Part shown: positions 14,061-27,139 of the stretch, in pieces | Layout: every line of letters starts with the position of its first letter | How positions within the stretch are numbered: position 1 is the stretch's first letter | Source of the DNA: Lineus longissimus | Lineage: Eukaryota > Nemertea > Pilidiophora > Heteronemertea > Lineidae | Length of the DNA stretch: 64,000 bases | Direction of reading: 5' to 3' | NCBI RefSeq assembly: GCF_910592395.1 | Contig: NC_088326.1 | Location: forward strand, 2,609,001-2,673,000 | Program-made: the position numbers and the translations under genes | Notes under the pieces: generated by a model | The model's input: the letters and a program-made list of their open reading frames with translations, nothing else | Database searches by the model: none | Told to the model about the DNA's origin: nothing

Positions 14061-14525
14061 ATGGGACCTGGCTGCACTGCGTCTTGCCCACACGATGTGA
14101 GAGCCGATGTGACTGCATCACCAACATTACCGTATCGCGACTATACTCATAGGGAGATAGGTCACATCCAAATCAGGCCGAACACGCCGAGAAGAGGCAT
14201 GACACCAAGTAGACGTGGCGTATCCAGCAGTGATATGGAACAACCTGCGTGGAGAGAAGGCACATCAGGAGGAGACATGTTACACCCTGTAGATGCACAC
14301 CTTGTACAGAAACATGGTGCACTGTGTCTGGGGATGCCTCATCCGCCGAGAAGAGAAAGAGCACATCCAGTAGAGACATGGCACATCCAGCAGAGACGAT
14401 ACACCATGTCGAGAGGAAGTACATCCGAACGAGACATAGTGCAACCTTGCAGCGCCATATCACACCCTGGATAGACATGACACATCCAGTAGAGACATAT
14501 CACGCCCAGCAGAGATGGTATATTA
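14061..14525 (+). repeat. Degenerate tandem repeat in the left arm
   Basis: Units of roughly 20-24 bp built on agagacatgncacatccag recur here. The inverted counterpart is at 18340-18720. Open frames over this block (a 137-codon frame, for example) have a repetitive composition and no recognisable domain. Confidence 0.6.
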
Positions 14526-14539
14526 TATTAGGCCAGTGA

Positions 14540-17530
14540 CATGAGAAACACGACATCGTGACAATGTGAATCGTATGTGAACCCGACCGCAAATGTCGCA
14601 ATGGCCGACGAGGATGTTCAATCTCAAATGAAAATTGTCGCCATATTGTCAAATGTTGTTATGGATCATGAACAGGGCCTTATGATGAAATGTACAAACA
14701 ACAACCTCATTTGTGAAACTTTCCATTCTTTTTTAAATGATATGTTCAGGTCAAATTCAAATGTTCATCTTACTGACACAATGGATCTTGATCTGTCGAT
14801 ATACAAACATTATTGAGAGATGTTCTACAAAAGATTGTTCAGCATGCTCCAACTCCGTTGACAGCAGGCTCTCGTACCGGTGTAGCATTTTTGTATGTTC
14901 ATCTGGAAAAAGTGTCCTTCCTAATTCATTGTTGTCAGGGTAAGGTATTGGTCTACTGAGACTCTTGACCTTCAAGCGCAAATCAATCATTCTTTCCCGG
15001 AACACTCTATCCTAGGGCATTTAACTTTCGTCTCCAAGGCGGCCTCGTCCCGTGGGTTGGAGAATTAGGACAGGGGACTTGTTACATCGATTGAATGATG
15101 CCGCGAGTCAGTCGCGGGGAATGCAATTGGTCATTCTATCTGAAGATAAAGTTTAATATATAAGTTTTTGTTTTGCGGGGGGGGGGGGCAGCCCAGGAGC
15201 ACACTGACAGATTAAGGATAATAAAAAGTATGGTGCAATCTTCATTTACCATCTGTTTGCCTTCAAGACCAGCATCAATCTAGTTTGATGTGTGCCGCCA
15301 TGATTGCACGATTGGATCAGAGTCCATCATTACGTTACACAGTGCATCATTTGAAAGTTACTTTTGCTTGCATTGGGATATGCAATTGGATCTCCACTAT
15401 ATTTCTCATTCAAATGAATTGGGTATCTAAGTACGAAAACTTTGTACGCAATTTCGACGTATTCTTACCGGTGTGACAGCGGATATAGCCCCCCTGGAGT
15501 CATAGTCCGGTAGCATTTTATTTGACCAATTAAGCAGCATGATCTATTGTACCGCTAACCCTAACCGAAACATTTAGCAATGCGGGCTATTGTTACACGG
15601 ACTATCAGCCCTAGGACTACTCTCCCCGTCACACCGGTTCAAACTTAGCACTGCCTCGTCCTTGTGCAGACTGACACCAACCATTCTCGCTGGCACATCT
15701 CATAGGCCGGCATCATGGTACATCACCGCTGAAATGACGAGACAAATAAAGGTTAAAGACAGAGTCAAGATCAATATTTCCTCTTAATAATTTTAAAAAG
15801 ACATATCCTCCGGTTAGACAATCACAATGTGAATTTTGATGTTGACTACTTGATTCCAGCCAGTGATGCACGGTGCCCGCTGATGGGCTCCAAAAATCTG
15901 CAGCACACCAAGTAGCATACTCATGCTAGGTCCTTATGCCCTTAAATCGGAGGAGACCCTATGACAAACTTTAGACTAGAAGCATCTCCAACCACCTCGG
16001 CGTCTTTCCGCAGTCAAGTTATTAGTTACCATCGTATGCCTTAGAGGGGGCAGATGGAACTGTTTAAACAAGAAGTCTTTCCAACAGCCACAAGTATCTC
16101 TTCAAAAACATCTTAGCAACACGTTCGACCCAAATAATCTGTCAGCTAGCTGACGAGTAGGTTGGGAATTGTGTGTGATCAGTTCTCTCAAAGACACCCA
16201 AGACAAGGATTAAAATCTTGTGTTTAACTTTATAGGCTAACAAATGCAAACACTTCCAATGAACCCCCTACAAGAGACGAGTGGCTCTTCGTCTCTCCGA
16301 CTTTGACACCCTACTGCGAACATATCAATAGATCAGCCAGCGGTCCTTGGTGTCGCCGCGTGGGATACGCCCAGTGGAATTGTTTGCAAAAGTCAGGGAA
16401 CCACGATCTGACATCCATAACCAGCGTATTCCCTATTCATGCCAGTTATAGTCGGGTGCTACACCGCAGTCGGGATCGTGGAGCCAAGTGAATAATTGTT
16501 TAGATTTGAAATACATTATTCTAAAATGATATGACATACAAGGTACAACGGTCGCAAGACACATCAATCACAAAAATAAACAAGTCCCGCCTTACCAAAA
16601 ATAACACCGGGAAAATTATATCAGCACTTCGAGACCATCAACATCATCGGAGATGTTGTCTCTGTGACCAAGACTTGGGTCGTTAATTTGTGAGGGCAAA
16701 TGGTAATTGATTAGAGATGGCAATTGATATCGCCAGCGAGCATGTACATGAAATACAGCGATGCACATGATCCGTGTAGTAAGCCTTTGTCTCGCTTGCG
16801 ACTCGAGTTTCTCACTGCGCAGTTCATTCTCTGCCCGACTGCACGACTTTTACTAAAATAAAAGCTATTAAAACCAAGACCAATACGAAGTATAGATACC
16901 TCGCCCTACCTTCTGCTGCAGCAGTTTTGACTTGATTACCGAAATATCGAAGGCATTTTATGTTTGAAATCGGAGAAAGTGTTCCGGTGATCTTCTACGC
17001 AGTTCACACTCCAACTGACTGGCGTTCAAATCAACCGCGACCGATCATGACCGAAGACAATACATTTCGCGTCACACCATCTGGGCACTACCTCGCTACC
17101 AGGCTTAGCGTTCACTTGAACATTAGGTTTCATGAGCTAACGAGAGTCTTTTGTTCTGTCAAAGGATCAATTAACTGGTATTGTCGAAGGTGGGATTGGC
17201 CTAGCATACATACATGTGTATGCGTACTGAGCTGTGGTCACGGAAAGACATTAGGCAGGTTTCGCGAACCAAACGAAGAGGTACAAACGGCAGGTACTGT
17301 CACTGGGTTGGCAAGACGCAATTCGATGTTGTTCTGACAACATCGACAAGACGGTTGGGCAGCCAGGTACCGTTCGGTCTGGTTTTGGCAGTCTCCTCTC
17401 TGTCACCGTGTCGGCCTGACAAATGAGCAGCCAGGCCCGCAGCCAGGGTCGAGCCTGACTTGATGGCAGTCACACCGGCTCTCACATCGTGTGGGCAAGA
17501 CGGCAGTGTAGCCAGGTTCTGGTCAATTCA
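14540..17530. other. Central loop of the inverted-repeat element, no gene recognised
   Basis: Between the arms the sequence looks mostly unique, with a poly-G tract at about 15178-15188. A partial extra copy of block C lies at about 17440-17520 (ACATCGTGTGGGCAAGACGG shared with 18766). No transposase, integrase or other domain could be recognised in any frame. The longest frame (16960-17337) has no recognisable motif. Confidence 0.4.
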
Positions 17531-18039
17531 AACGACAATCTTTCCTCCCACGCTCCCCTGCCGTGGACCAGCAGTACTACATGAAACGTATACAAGACCT
17601 ACCCATGGGAGCAATGCCGCAAGAAACTGACGGGTATATAAACAACTTGATAGGTATAGTATAGTTAAGATAAACCGCATGATTAAACCAGGTTCATACT
17701 TGCTTTGACTTGATGAATGTCGGATCTGCGGGAGCTGGTTCAGGGGTTCCAGCTGTAAATCTTCCCCACCCTAAAAACGGGCGATATTTTAAATTTTACG
17801 CAAATGCCTAGTTCTAATTTCTTAGCTTAGATGGCGGTACCTGACAGTGACGAAGACTTGTGAAGATGTGACACTAAATGCATAAGGATTTACCGGGGCC
17901 CCATGTTGTTTATATGCTGGGGAGGACCACGTTCTTCAGAAATGACTTTTGCCAATGAGACAGTTGACCGGCCTGGCCCTTCCCTCTAATGGATGTTCCT
18001 TTTCGCTTCTTGGTGCGCCTTGTCCCCAACTGTGTGCCA

Positions 18040-18720
18040 TTGCTCTGATCTGCAGGGTGTGTCAGGTTCTGCATGGTGCCCCATGTCTCTTCTGGATGTG
18101 CCCTCCCCCTTCATAGCGCACCATGGCAGTATTGCTACTTAGTGTACCAAGTCCATGCCCCTTTACTAGGCGTGCTCTGTCTGATCTGGATGTCGCTCTC
18201 CCAACAAAGTGACCATTTTTCTACAGGGTGGACCATGTCTCTACTGAATGTATCATTTCTCTACAGGGTGTGCCGTGTTTCTACTCGATGTGCCCTGTCA
18301 ATGCAGAGTGTTGATATGTAGCCACAGAGTGTACTATGTCTCTGTTCGATGTGTCATCTCTGCTGGGCGTGATATGTCACTACTGGATGTGTCATGTCTA
18401 TCCAGGGTGTGATATGGCGCTGCAGGGTTGCACTATGTCTCGTTCGGATGTACTTCCTCTCGACATGGTGTATCGTCTCTGCTAGATGTGCCATGTCTCT
18501 ACTGGATGTGCTCTTTCTCTTCTCGCTGAGCCATCCCCAGACACAGTGCACCATGTTTCTGTACAAGGTGTGCATCTACAGGGTGTAACATGTCTCCTCC
18601 TGATGTGCCTTCTCTCCACGCAGCTTGTTCCATATCTCTGCTGGATACCACAAGTCTCTACATGCTGTCATGCCTCTTCTCGGCCTGATTTGGATGTGAC
18701 CTCTCTCCCTATGAGTATAG
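18040..18720 (-). repeat. Degenerate tandem repeat in the right arm
   Basis: The inverted counterpart of the left-arm repeat, extended by extra units at 18170-18340 (variants of ggtgtgccatgtctctactg). The extra units explain part of the length difference between the arms. Confidence 0.6.
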
Positions 18721-19746
18721 TCGCGATACGGTGATGTTGGTGATGCAGTCACATCGGCTCTCACATCGTGTGGGCAAGACGGCAGTGCAGCCAGGTCCCA
18801 TTCGGTTTGTGGTTCTCCCTGTCTCGCATCATCTCTTACCGTGTCGGCAAGACGGTGGAACTGCAATGACCAATCGATTTAGTCTGGTTGTGACTATCTC
18901 AATACGCTCACTGTGCCGCTCACTGTAAATTTTACGCAAATGCCTAGTTCCAATTTCTTAGCTTAGATGGCGGTACCTGACAGTTACGAAGACAGGATAT
19001 GAGACATATGGATTAACCGTTGTTTATCTGCTGGGGAGAACCAGGTTCTTCAGAAATGACTTTTGCCAATGAGACAGTAGACCGGCCTGGCCCTTCCCTC
19101 TAATGGATGTTCCTTTTATTTTTTTAATTTCTTTCTGAGCATATCTGAAAACCGTTTTGGTCTAATATCACTTTAGATTTCATGAAAATCTCCACTAATA
19201 AAAAAGTGAGAGCCAAAAAACAAGGTCTGTAAAGTCTTTGGTCTGTAGAATAGACCCTGCCGCTATAAATAGCATTCAGCCCTGCTCACCGCGTAAGTGC
19301 ACAGAAGAAACTTGTATTTTTCTCAAATAATCGTCAGAACTACCCCTTTACATGAAACGTCGGACATTCACATTTGAACAAGTAGCAATAGGGATAGAGT
19401 AGGCCCATCTGTATCCATGGTAATCACTCGAGATGGAAGAACTAGTTTTTTGCGAGGGTACAATCCCGACCTGATCACCACTGGCTCGTGAGACCTGGGG
19501 CGAAAGGTGGCACCACACAGTGGGGACGGGGTCCGTCTGGTCACACCCCCCCCCCCCCCCCCCCCCCGAGAAATGTAGTTCTTAAGACGCAGGCCGTTTC
19601 CATGTTCATGAACCAGCATTAAAAACTATTTACTTTGACGCCCTGGTCTTAGTTTCCATGTGCAGAGGGATCTTTGGCGATTTTATGAGCCTAGAATCAG
19701 TGCCATTTGAAGCGGTCTCAGTTGCCAGTTCGGCCTCAATATATAA

Positions 19747-19938
19747 CATACCTTCCATCTGCCACGCGAGGTTGAGCGTAGTTGCGCGAGTGTCAATTAC
19801 GCTCGTCCAAATTCTATCAAATAAAGAAACTAGATGCATTTGGTTATCTGCTGGTGGTAATGGCATTCCCAAATCATTCATTTTGAACCGATTGAGGCCC
19901 GTTTGAAGATCCCACACATCATGCCATTTCTTGGTCAA
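19747..19938 (-). other. Possible orphan coding exon or gene fragment, unrecognised
   Basis: A minus-strand frame opens just after a TAA, reads about 60 residues of protein-like sequence (WHDVWDLQTGLNRF, MNDLGMPLPPADNQMH, LFDRIWTSVIDTR, LAWQMEG) and ends at a strong donor, GGAAG|GTATGT, at 19747/19746. The acceptor is unclear because no good polypyrimidine tract precedes it. It lies past the 3' end of the CAMSAP gene and fits none of its exons. I do not recognise a family. It could be a relic of a retrocopy or an exon of an unseen gene. Confidence 0.3.
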
Positions 19939-22789
19939 TTATTTACCATTTTCAGGATTCAAGTGGTGTCAAAGGTGGCGCCCCCTTTCGGTGAACTTAT
20001 GAATTAAATGCAATGAAAATGCTGCAGCCGTATGGCATGCACAACGGTCAGAAACCTCAAGAAATGAACAAAAGTCAAAGATTCCATATTGATAAAGAAC
20101 TTTTATTAACAAAAAATGCATGTTACATTCTGATGCCACAATGAAAGCAACTATAGTCAACATCGATAAGAAATGGTTCATATTGAGAAGGAAATTAAAC
20201 AAAGCTGTGGAGCCATCTATTGTCAAACTGAAGAAAGACATCAGATTTACCAAGAATTCCAAGTTTGTCTCTGTCAAAGTGAGTCCTACCCTTGAGGAGG
20301 GGGTGTACAAGAATTGCATTGACAGCCGCATGCAAGAGATTCCTATTGAATTTGATTAGACATTTCAAACACCCACCATCAGTCTTGAGAGGGTTAACTT
20401 TACATTCAGTAGGAAACTGGCACAACTTAAAGGGAGACTAAAGGAAGGAGCAAGGTAGGTCAGATTAGGTCACACAAAGCGGCAGGCAAAGGTTTCTCTC
20501 TGGTCTCATCCTATGACACAGGCTTCTGTAGATACTAGTCACCTGAAGACTACCAATTCAACCCCTAGCTCCTGCAAATAGTCCACCTTTAAAGTCGACC
20601 ATTACGAGTGTAACGGAGAAGTTGCTACCAACCAGTTGTTTGTTTGAGGAAATGGCGGACTACTTCAGAGACAGTTTTAAACTTAAGTGTTTTTATCACA
20701 AGCAAACTATTCAGAAAGACTGAGCAAAACTCAACTTTTTACACTACAGCATTATCATCTTAAAAACTAAAGTACAAAATGATCGGAATCATGGACAGGT
20801 ACGCCTCTGTCCCTCATCCAAACATCACTGCATTATGTCGCATCCAAATAAATAACGTTGAAGTTATCATTATTTACAATTCCATATTTTACATAAAGCT
20901 GCACCATCGATGACACAGCACATTTCATACTTTCTACAACACACAGTCATAGAGTAGCAGATGGTGACCAAACAAACCCCTAGGTGGAGCCCCATTGAAG
21001 CAACCACAGAACACATACTTGCTGAACAATTTCTTCACCATTCTTTTAGCAGCAGACTACACCTAAAGCTGGTTCTGCTAAGCTACAGAGCGCACTCTAT
21101 GCGCCCATGCAGGATCCAAGGGCTCAAAGACATTTGAAAGGGAGACTGCTGGTCGGAAAAATGCGGGATCAGGCACAATACCTGATCAAGTATTGGCCAG
21201 ATAAGGTTCTGTGAAGTCGTCCACAAGTGTCTCACAATACACATTGGCACATACAGACTGGCCGGTTGACTACTCACGTGTCAATTTTAAGCTTTGCTGT
21301 TCATCAATATAAAAAGACGGAACACATTCTCAAATTGTTTAGAAATAGATTAGAAAAAGATCAAATTAGGGAAGCACAATTAATACCTACCAGTACTTAT
21401 AAAGCTTGTTTATGGAAATGTTGACAAAGTCACAATACTTGGATGTTTCATGGTCTGTTGTGTCGATGTTTATGCAATAGCTAGTTTGCTTAGAAAGCTT
21501 TTACTTTTTCTCAATTTAAAGTGGCTGTAGCCCTTCATAGTTAAATCCACAGCCCACTTTGTGGACAAGTGTTACTTCTTCCAAGAGTTGATATGGCCAA
21601 GTCTTTACCAATTCTTATTACTACAGAATGTAACTCTATTGTGACATCGGTTTTGAGGCCCTCTGACATGGCAGAGAACCGGATTAGAAACGATACTCAT
21701 ACTGAACATCGATATGAGTCATTTTGAAAAAAATATGGAAATTATCCAACTGAGATTCAAACATTCATGTTTCAGAGAAAGTGCTTATCCAAATAGGTAC
21801 ATGTACTTTGCAGAAAAGTCACATTTTCTCAACTCGTTACAGAAATCGGGTAAAAAAATTAAATTTATATTTTGGGAGTTATTCCAGATCAAAAGTATAT
21901 CATCTTTTTTCTGTCACTTTATAGTAGTTCAACAGCTAAGAAGGACATCTATACTATTTCTTCATTTATGTACATGTACAGGAAGCGGTTATTTTTTAAC
22001 ACTATTGACCCGATGTTCAATTTTGTATGATCTATAATATTTACACTCAAATATATTTCCACGTTTATACTTTGTGCATTATGTACATCCTTTCTCCGTG
22101 AAACACCCCTATTTGATCAAAGTGGAATCTACCAAAACTGCTATAATCTAAAGCAGGTAGGGCAGCCCATTTTCACAAATAGGGGTGACAACTAACTGAA
22201 TATCACAAAGTTTACAAAAGCGTCCCAATTACATGTAAATGCACTGCATTGTCATCATCGCTTAGAAATAATTTAATATAAGCAATTTCTGTTCATAACA
22301 TTTGAATCCAAAGACTTTTAAAAAAGACTGCTACTCAAAACCCTCGTTACTTTTAAATTGTCTAAGACTGAGGAGATACTAGTCTTGCATAACATGAAGA
22401 CAAAAATAGCACACAGGTTGACGAAATTTGAGAAACTTTCTCCGTATCCAGCGAATGTGACACTCGGCGTTATTTCAGATTCGTTATTCATTTCAGATTA
22501 CAAATTGTTTAATGAAGACTGCGCCACCCTCAGCCATATACAATAAAAAGACAAAACTAGGCAACCCGTTCCATTTCAATTGCTACTAACGAGAGACCCT
22601 TAACACCAGCGTATAAAACTTCTCCAACAAAAATAAAGCCTTTGAAATTATTAAAGAATTTGTACAAGCGTATTAATACAAAAGACAAACGCTGCAAAAA
22701 TGGTGTCGTCTATTCTAGATCGCTTGTAGCACATGTTACCTATACATCGCCAATTAAGAGCCAATTGAACAAGCTCTAGTCTGGCATAT

Positions 22790-23025
22790 TAGCCGCACGT
22801 ACACCACCTGAAAATGGACCACCAATCTTGGTTCGCGAACCAATGCCGCACCATCGAAAATCCACCAAGCGCGTACACCAGCGCTGCAGCTAGTTATAAA
22901 ATCCGGCAACAGATGGCGCGCAAACAGTAAGCAGAAAGCGCCGCCTGGAGCCAAACCATCTAACTAGCTAATTGCCGATCCATATATTTCAATATTTCCA
23001 ATATTTCGTGGTGTACGCGCAGCTA
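22790..23025. mobile_element. MITE copy 2, internally deleted
   Basis: The left 185 bp match the left part of the copy at 7,011 almost base for base (TAGCCGCACGTACACCACC onward). The sequence then jumps to the right terminus AATATTTCGTGGTGTACGCG CAGCTA. About 236 bp. A TA-type flank is seen. Confidence 0.7.
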
Positions 23026-24758
23026 TAGTCCGCCAAAGAGGAAGAAAAGATGAAGAATTTTCTTTAGTGTAAAACATGCCAATTTTTACCATCCCTTAAA
23101 ATATCGGCCTAAAGCCAGACAAGGAGTATAATCAACATAGGAATTCCTTCCATAAAAGGAAATTCTTTTAGGTAATTCCCCTTGCCTGTCTTTTAAAGGA
23201 CATTTTAAACGGGCAAAGTTACCAAATATTCGGCAAAAATGACATGTTGACAGCAACTAATGAATTCCTCAGTTCTCATGGAACAAAAAACGAATAATCA
23301 CGCCAAACTAAGAAAGATTATGCGCCGACCAATGAACATTTAATTAACATGGATACAACATTCATTCCTTCCGTCATTCATCGAGGAGAATGGGAAATAT
23401 TACTTCAACTATAGGCCATGCCATCACAAAAGCTCAAAGCGTGTGGATGTACTAGACTATTGTGGCCAGAGGTACAGAAGTTCATCCTGAAGACAAAGCA
23501 TGTGTTCCTTGAAACTCCATGTTAGCATTTGAACACTGATTCAGTGGAATTAAGTACATTGATACTGATATCACACCTTTCTATAGTTTTAAATCAACAA
23601 TGATGTCTTTTTCTTCTCAGTTTGGGCACAAAAGCTGAGAACTGGCTTTTTTCCAACCTCTACTACAGGGGCACCGCAGTTGCTATTTTGTTTCTTGGCA
23701 GCAACCCCTGTCAACAATCCTGCAGAAAGTCTCACAATCTTGGACTTTTTATCAAAGCGTGACGCTGCAATGTCGCAGCCAATCAACAAGAGTTTGCCTC
23801 ACTGTCAGCAAAGGTCTGTGGAGTGATCATATCAATCTCCAACAACAGAGAGAAACGTCGTAACTCCGCGAAGGAGATTGACTTGCTTCAGTCTCCGATA
23901 CCAGCACATAGTTCACTTGACTACCACACGATGGCAGCACTGCGTAGCAACATTTTTGAATTCCAGAACAAAGCAGCACACAGTAAGTAACATCCAGAAG
24001 ATCTAGTTCAGTATGACACCAATAGGTGTCAGGCCAAAGCACATCAAACAGTGCCACCTGATAAGGACAATAACAATCACAACAAGTACAGATCGCTATA
24101 AGGCCACAACAATATAATTCCTCAGATAGCGGGTGCACTGAACCTCAGCCTTTGAAAACCATGCTTTTTCTTTTGTTGTTAAAATTCAAATTGTGTGTCT
24201 TTCCCTTCCTCTGATCTAGATTCCACAGCAGCCCAATCCAAGGTATTAAATTGGTGCGGCCTGAATGATATGAAAGACTATGGTGTAGATAGATACATCC
24301 AAGCACTGTTCACCATCGGCTATTGAAATGAGGAATGTCTCTAGATAATGACGAGAGTCGAGTGATGATACCAGGCCAGGATATAAAACAGACGCCATGG
24401 TAATGGAGGTGATTCTTGAGTACATCTGAAAATGTGCATTGATATTCTAACAAATGTTTGTGTACAGTTCAGGATGTATGACCATTGACCCACATCACCT
24501 CCTAGAGAGGAACCCATTGACAATCTTAGCCGGCTCAACCTTCTCGACTCGAGACACCCCTCCTCTTAGAGGCCTGTGCACGCCTCCTCTAGAGGCCTGT
24601 GCTTCTCGTTCAAAATTTGAAATCTGAAGTTGAATTCGACATTCTGATCGATAAATCATTCCGCTGTCCAATCACAGCACAGCATCCGTCCCATTATAAC
24701 AACAAAACAGGGAACGCCGCAACGTTTACAAAAGCAACAACTAGAGGGCGCGCCGGCC

Positions 24759-25763
24759 TCATCTGGGCGGCGGGCGTTTGGCAGCGACGGACACTGGTCC
24801 CGATGGCTTCTTGCTCTGCCAGAGACTTGATTGGATCGTTATAGCATCGATGGAGACGGATAAATGTTTCGTCGTGTTAATCTGGCTGAAGCTCTTCTGT
24901 CCAGAGTTGTACCTGTACGAAATGAAGGATGGACATTAGAAACGCATATTTCATGAACTGGGTTTTACATCGACCGCTACTTTCAAAACTGAATCGAAGC
25001 AGTGATTGGCAAAAGTTGCAACACGCTTTGCTTGTTGGTGACTATCGCAGATCGCAGGTCAATACCAAATTTAGTCCAAATCCTGCGACTACCAGTTTAC
25101 CTGCAGATGAGAGATCGTTATGTTGCCCATAGCAGCGATTATAATCACAAATCGCTTGTTTGCAGAGTGCTTAAGCGCACTTATACTTACTTATAAAACC
25201 TATCTAACATTTTGGGCGTAACTTGTTTTGGGCCTGTGCCGCTGACTTTCAGGACTTCCTCTGTGTCGGGATTGTACTGGTAGAGCGCCCGGTATTTACA
25301 CCCAGCGTCCCGGAACAGAATCAAGAAGTGATTCGCTTCACAGACGTCCATTTCCTGAAGAGAAATTATCATATATTTGTAAATTTTGAATTCAACTGAG
25401 AAGTACTGTCTGTAATAGAGAGGTGTCCTGATTGGAGGGGTCAAATTGAATGGAAATGCCAATCTGGGACAACAAGTATTGTCTTTATTAGAGAGGGTGT
25501 CCTTACTAGAGAGGTGTCCGCTAAGGGAGGTTCCATAGTACACAGAATTGCAGTGCAGGTCTCTGTACTCACTTCTAAGGTTTTATTTTTGAGTCCATGG
25601 TTGACTGTACCAGCCAGGCAACAATATGCTATGGCATTCTGGATCACATTTCGATTGGACATCGACTTGGGTTTCACGTAGAGTTTGGGTCCCACGTAGT
25701 CCGGATTGGACCCGGTGTCACTGTGATCACTGTGATTCATCCGTGAGAAGCCTTTGCGGTTTT
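24759..25763 (-). CDS. CAMSAP: CAMSAP exons encoding the CKK domain and C-terminus
   Basis: Three exons (25763-25573, 25354-25191, 24912-24759) encode the CKK domain, which recognises the lattice at the microtubule minus end. Hallmarks read directly are VGPKLYVKPKSMSNRNVI, YCCLAGTVNHG, ILFRDAGCKYRALYQYNPDT, TGPKQVTPKML and DAITIQSSLWQSKKP. The last exon begins with the G that completes a Lys codon and reads YNSGQKSFSQI. The protein ends with a proline/arginine tail (KRPPPR) and TGA at 24761-24759. No key block of the domain is missing. Confidence 0.93.
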
Positions 25764-27077
25764 CTGAAATTGAGATGACGAAGATTAGAATGCAGTAGAC
25801 GACGAGGGGTTAAATCAGCCAGCATAGGTGTCAGACGAAGAAATATGCACAACACAAATACTAAACACATACTGTATGTACTGATGCCTCACGTTAAGTA
25901 ATAAAGTTTGAATTTATTTAGTCCACAAGATGCATTCACTCACTCACATTCATTCACAAAACAGAAACAGAGTGTCAACAATCACATTAAAGAAACATGG
26001 CAGTGGTGCTTAGGACATTAGAGTTTACATGAAATGGCCAGGGCCATTGTGCTCACCTCATGTGGAGGAAAGATGGATAAAGAGCATGGTATTGTGTCAT
26101 GTAGTGTTAGGTTTGATGTAGGTCCAAGCAATTACAATTTCCCCAAAATGGCCAATTTACAATACATTCGACCTCTGTGACCTTGAAAAGTAGGTCAAAT
26201 CAAAGAAGACCCGGGTGACACATTGAATGGTTGTTAGAATTAGATGTACCTATGATATAAAATTGGTGCCAATCGGGCAAGTCATTACTAGGAATAATGG
26301 CATTTTGAAGAGATTAGGATTTGGCCCCCTCCCTGGAGGCCAAACGGCAAATCAGATCGCACCAAACTTCGGTACCTAAGATCACCTGACCAAGGGGTAC
26401 ATGTGTACTTAATTTGTGATCAATAGTCATTGCAGTTAAGAAACGTGCCATAGTTACGGCCTGACGGCGAATTTACGCCATTTGACCTCTGTGACCTTGA
26501 CAAGAAGGTCAAATTAAAAAACTGTGTGACATATACTGTATGGTGGTTAGATGTACCCATGATATCAAATTGGTGGCAATCGGGCAAGAAGTTAAGGAAT
26601 AATCACATTTTTAAGGTTTTTGGATTTTGCCCCCTGGTGGACAAGTGGTGAATCATATTGGACCAAACTTCGGTCCCTAAGATCACCTGACTAAGGGGTA
26701 AATGTGTACCAAATTTGGTATCAATAGCCATTGCAGTTTAGAAACGTGCCATCGTTACATCCTAACGGCCAATTTACACCATTTGACCTCTGTGACCTTG
26801 AAAAGGAGGTCAAATCAAAAACCCGGAGGATATATGATGCACCTTTGCTAGAAGTACCTACCATATTTTTTTCAAAATTTCCCGACTACTATTAAGGGAG
26901 ATATTGCATATTTTCACTTTTAACGTTTGGCCCCCTGGTGGCCAAACCATGAAACGAATCGGACCGAAACTTGGTCTCCAAGGTGTCATTACATAAGGGT
27001 ACATGTGTACCAAGTTTCAACTCAATAGCTTTAACAGTTACGAAACGTGCCCTGCTAACGGACGACGGACGACGACG

Positions 27078-27139
<62 letters not shown>

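Larger units (their letters stand above)
13059..19259. mobile_element. Large rearranged inverted-repeat (fold-back-like) element, 6.2 kb
   Basis: The left end CAGGGTCTATTCTACAGACC is mirrored by GGTCTGTAGAATAGACCCTG at the right end, and the mirror continues for over 100 bp (CTTTACAGACC, GTGAGAGCC, TTTTCATGAAATCT). CTATAAAT occurs just outside both ends (13049-13056 and 19263-19270), but 2 and 3 bp separate it from the CAGGG termini. Left-arm blocks A (13059-13195), B (about 13265-13850) and C (about 13945-14525) reappear inverted on the right as B (17540-18170), C (18340-18930), part of B, then A. Both arms carry degenerate 20-24 bp tandem repeats like ATGTCTCTACTGGATGTG. No transposase is visible. 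The CAGGG end and 8-bp flank resemble hAT elements, but this is inference. Confidence 0.65.
19271..24758. other. Downstream flank of the CAMSAP gene
   Basis: No recognisable gene apart from the orphan frame at 19.7-19.9 kb. It includes a 19-20 base C tract at 19547-19567 and a MITE at 22,790. The CAMSAP 3' UTR must lie here, but its end could not be fixed. A minus-strand AATAAA occurs at 20106-20101. Confidence 0.3.

Noticed and set aside
14061-14474. 137-codon frame in the inverted-repeat arm
   Set aside because: The reading frame runs through degenerate tandem repeats, with Arg/His/Thr-rich repetitive sequence and no domain.
20120-20359. 79-codon plus-strand frame (KKWFILRRKLNKAVEPS...)
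   Set aside because: No splice context or family recognised, and the opposite strand is equally open. It could be chance.
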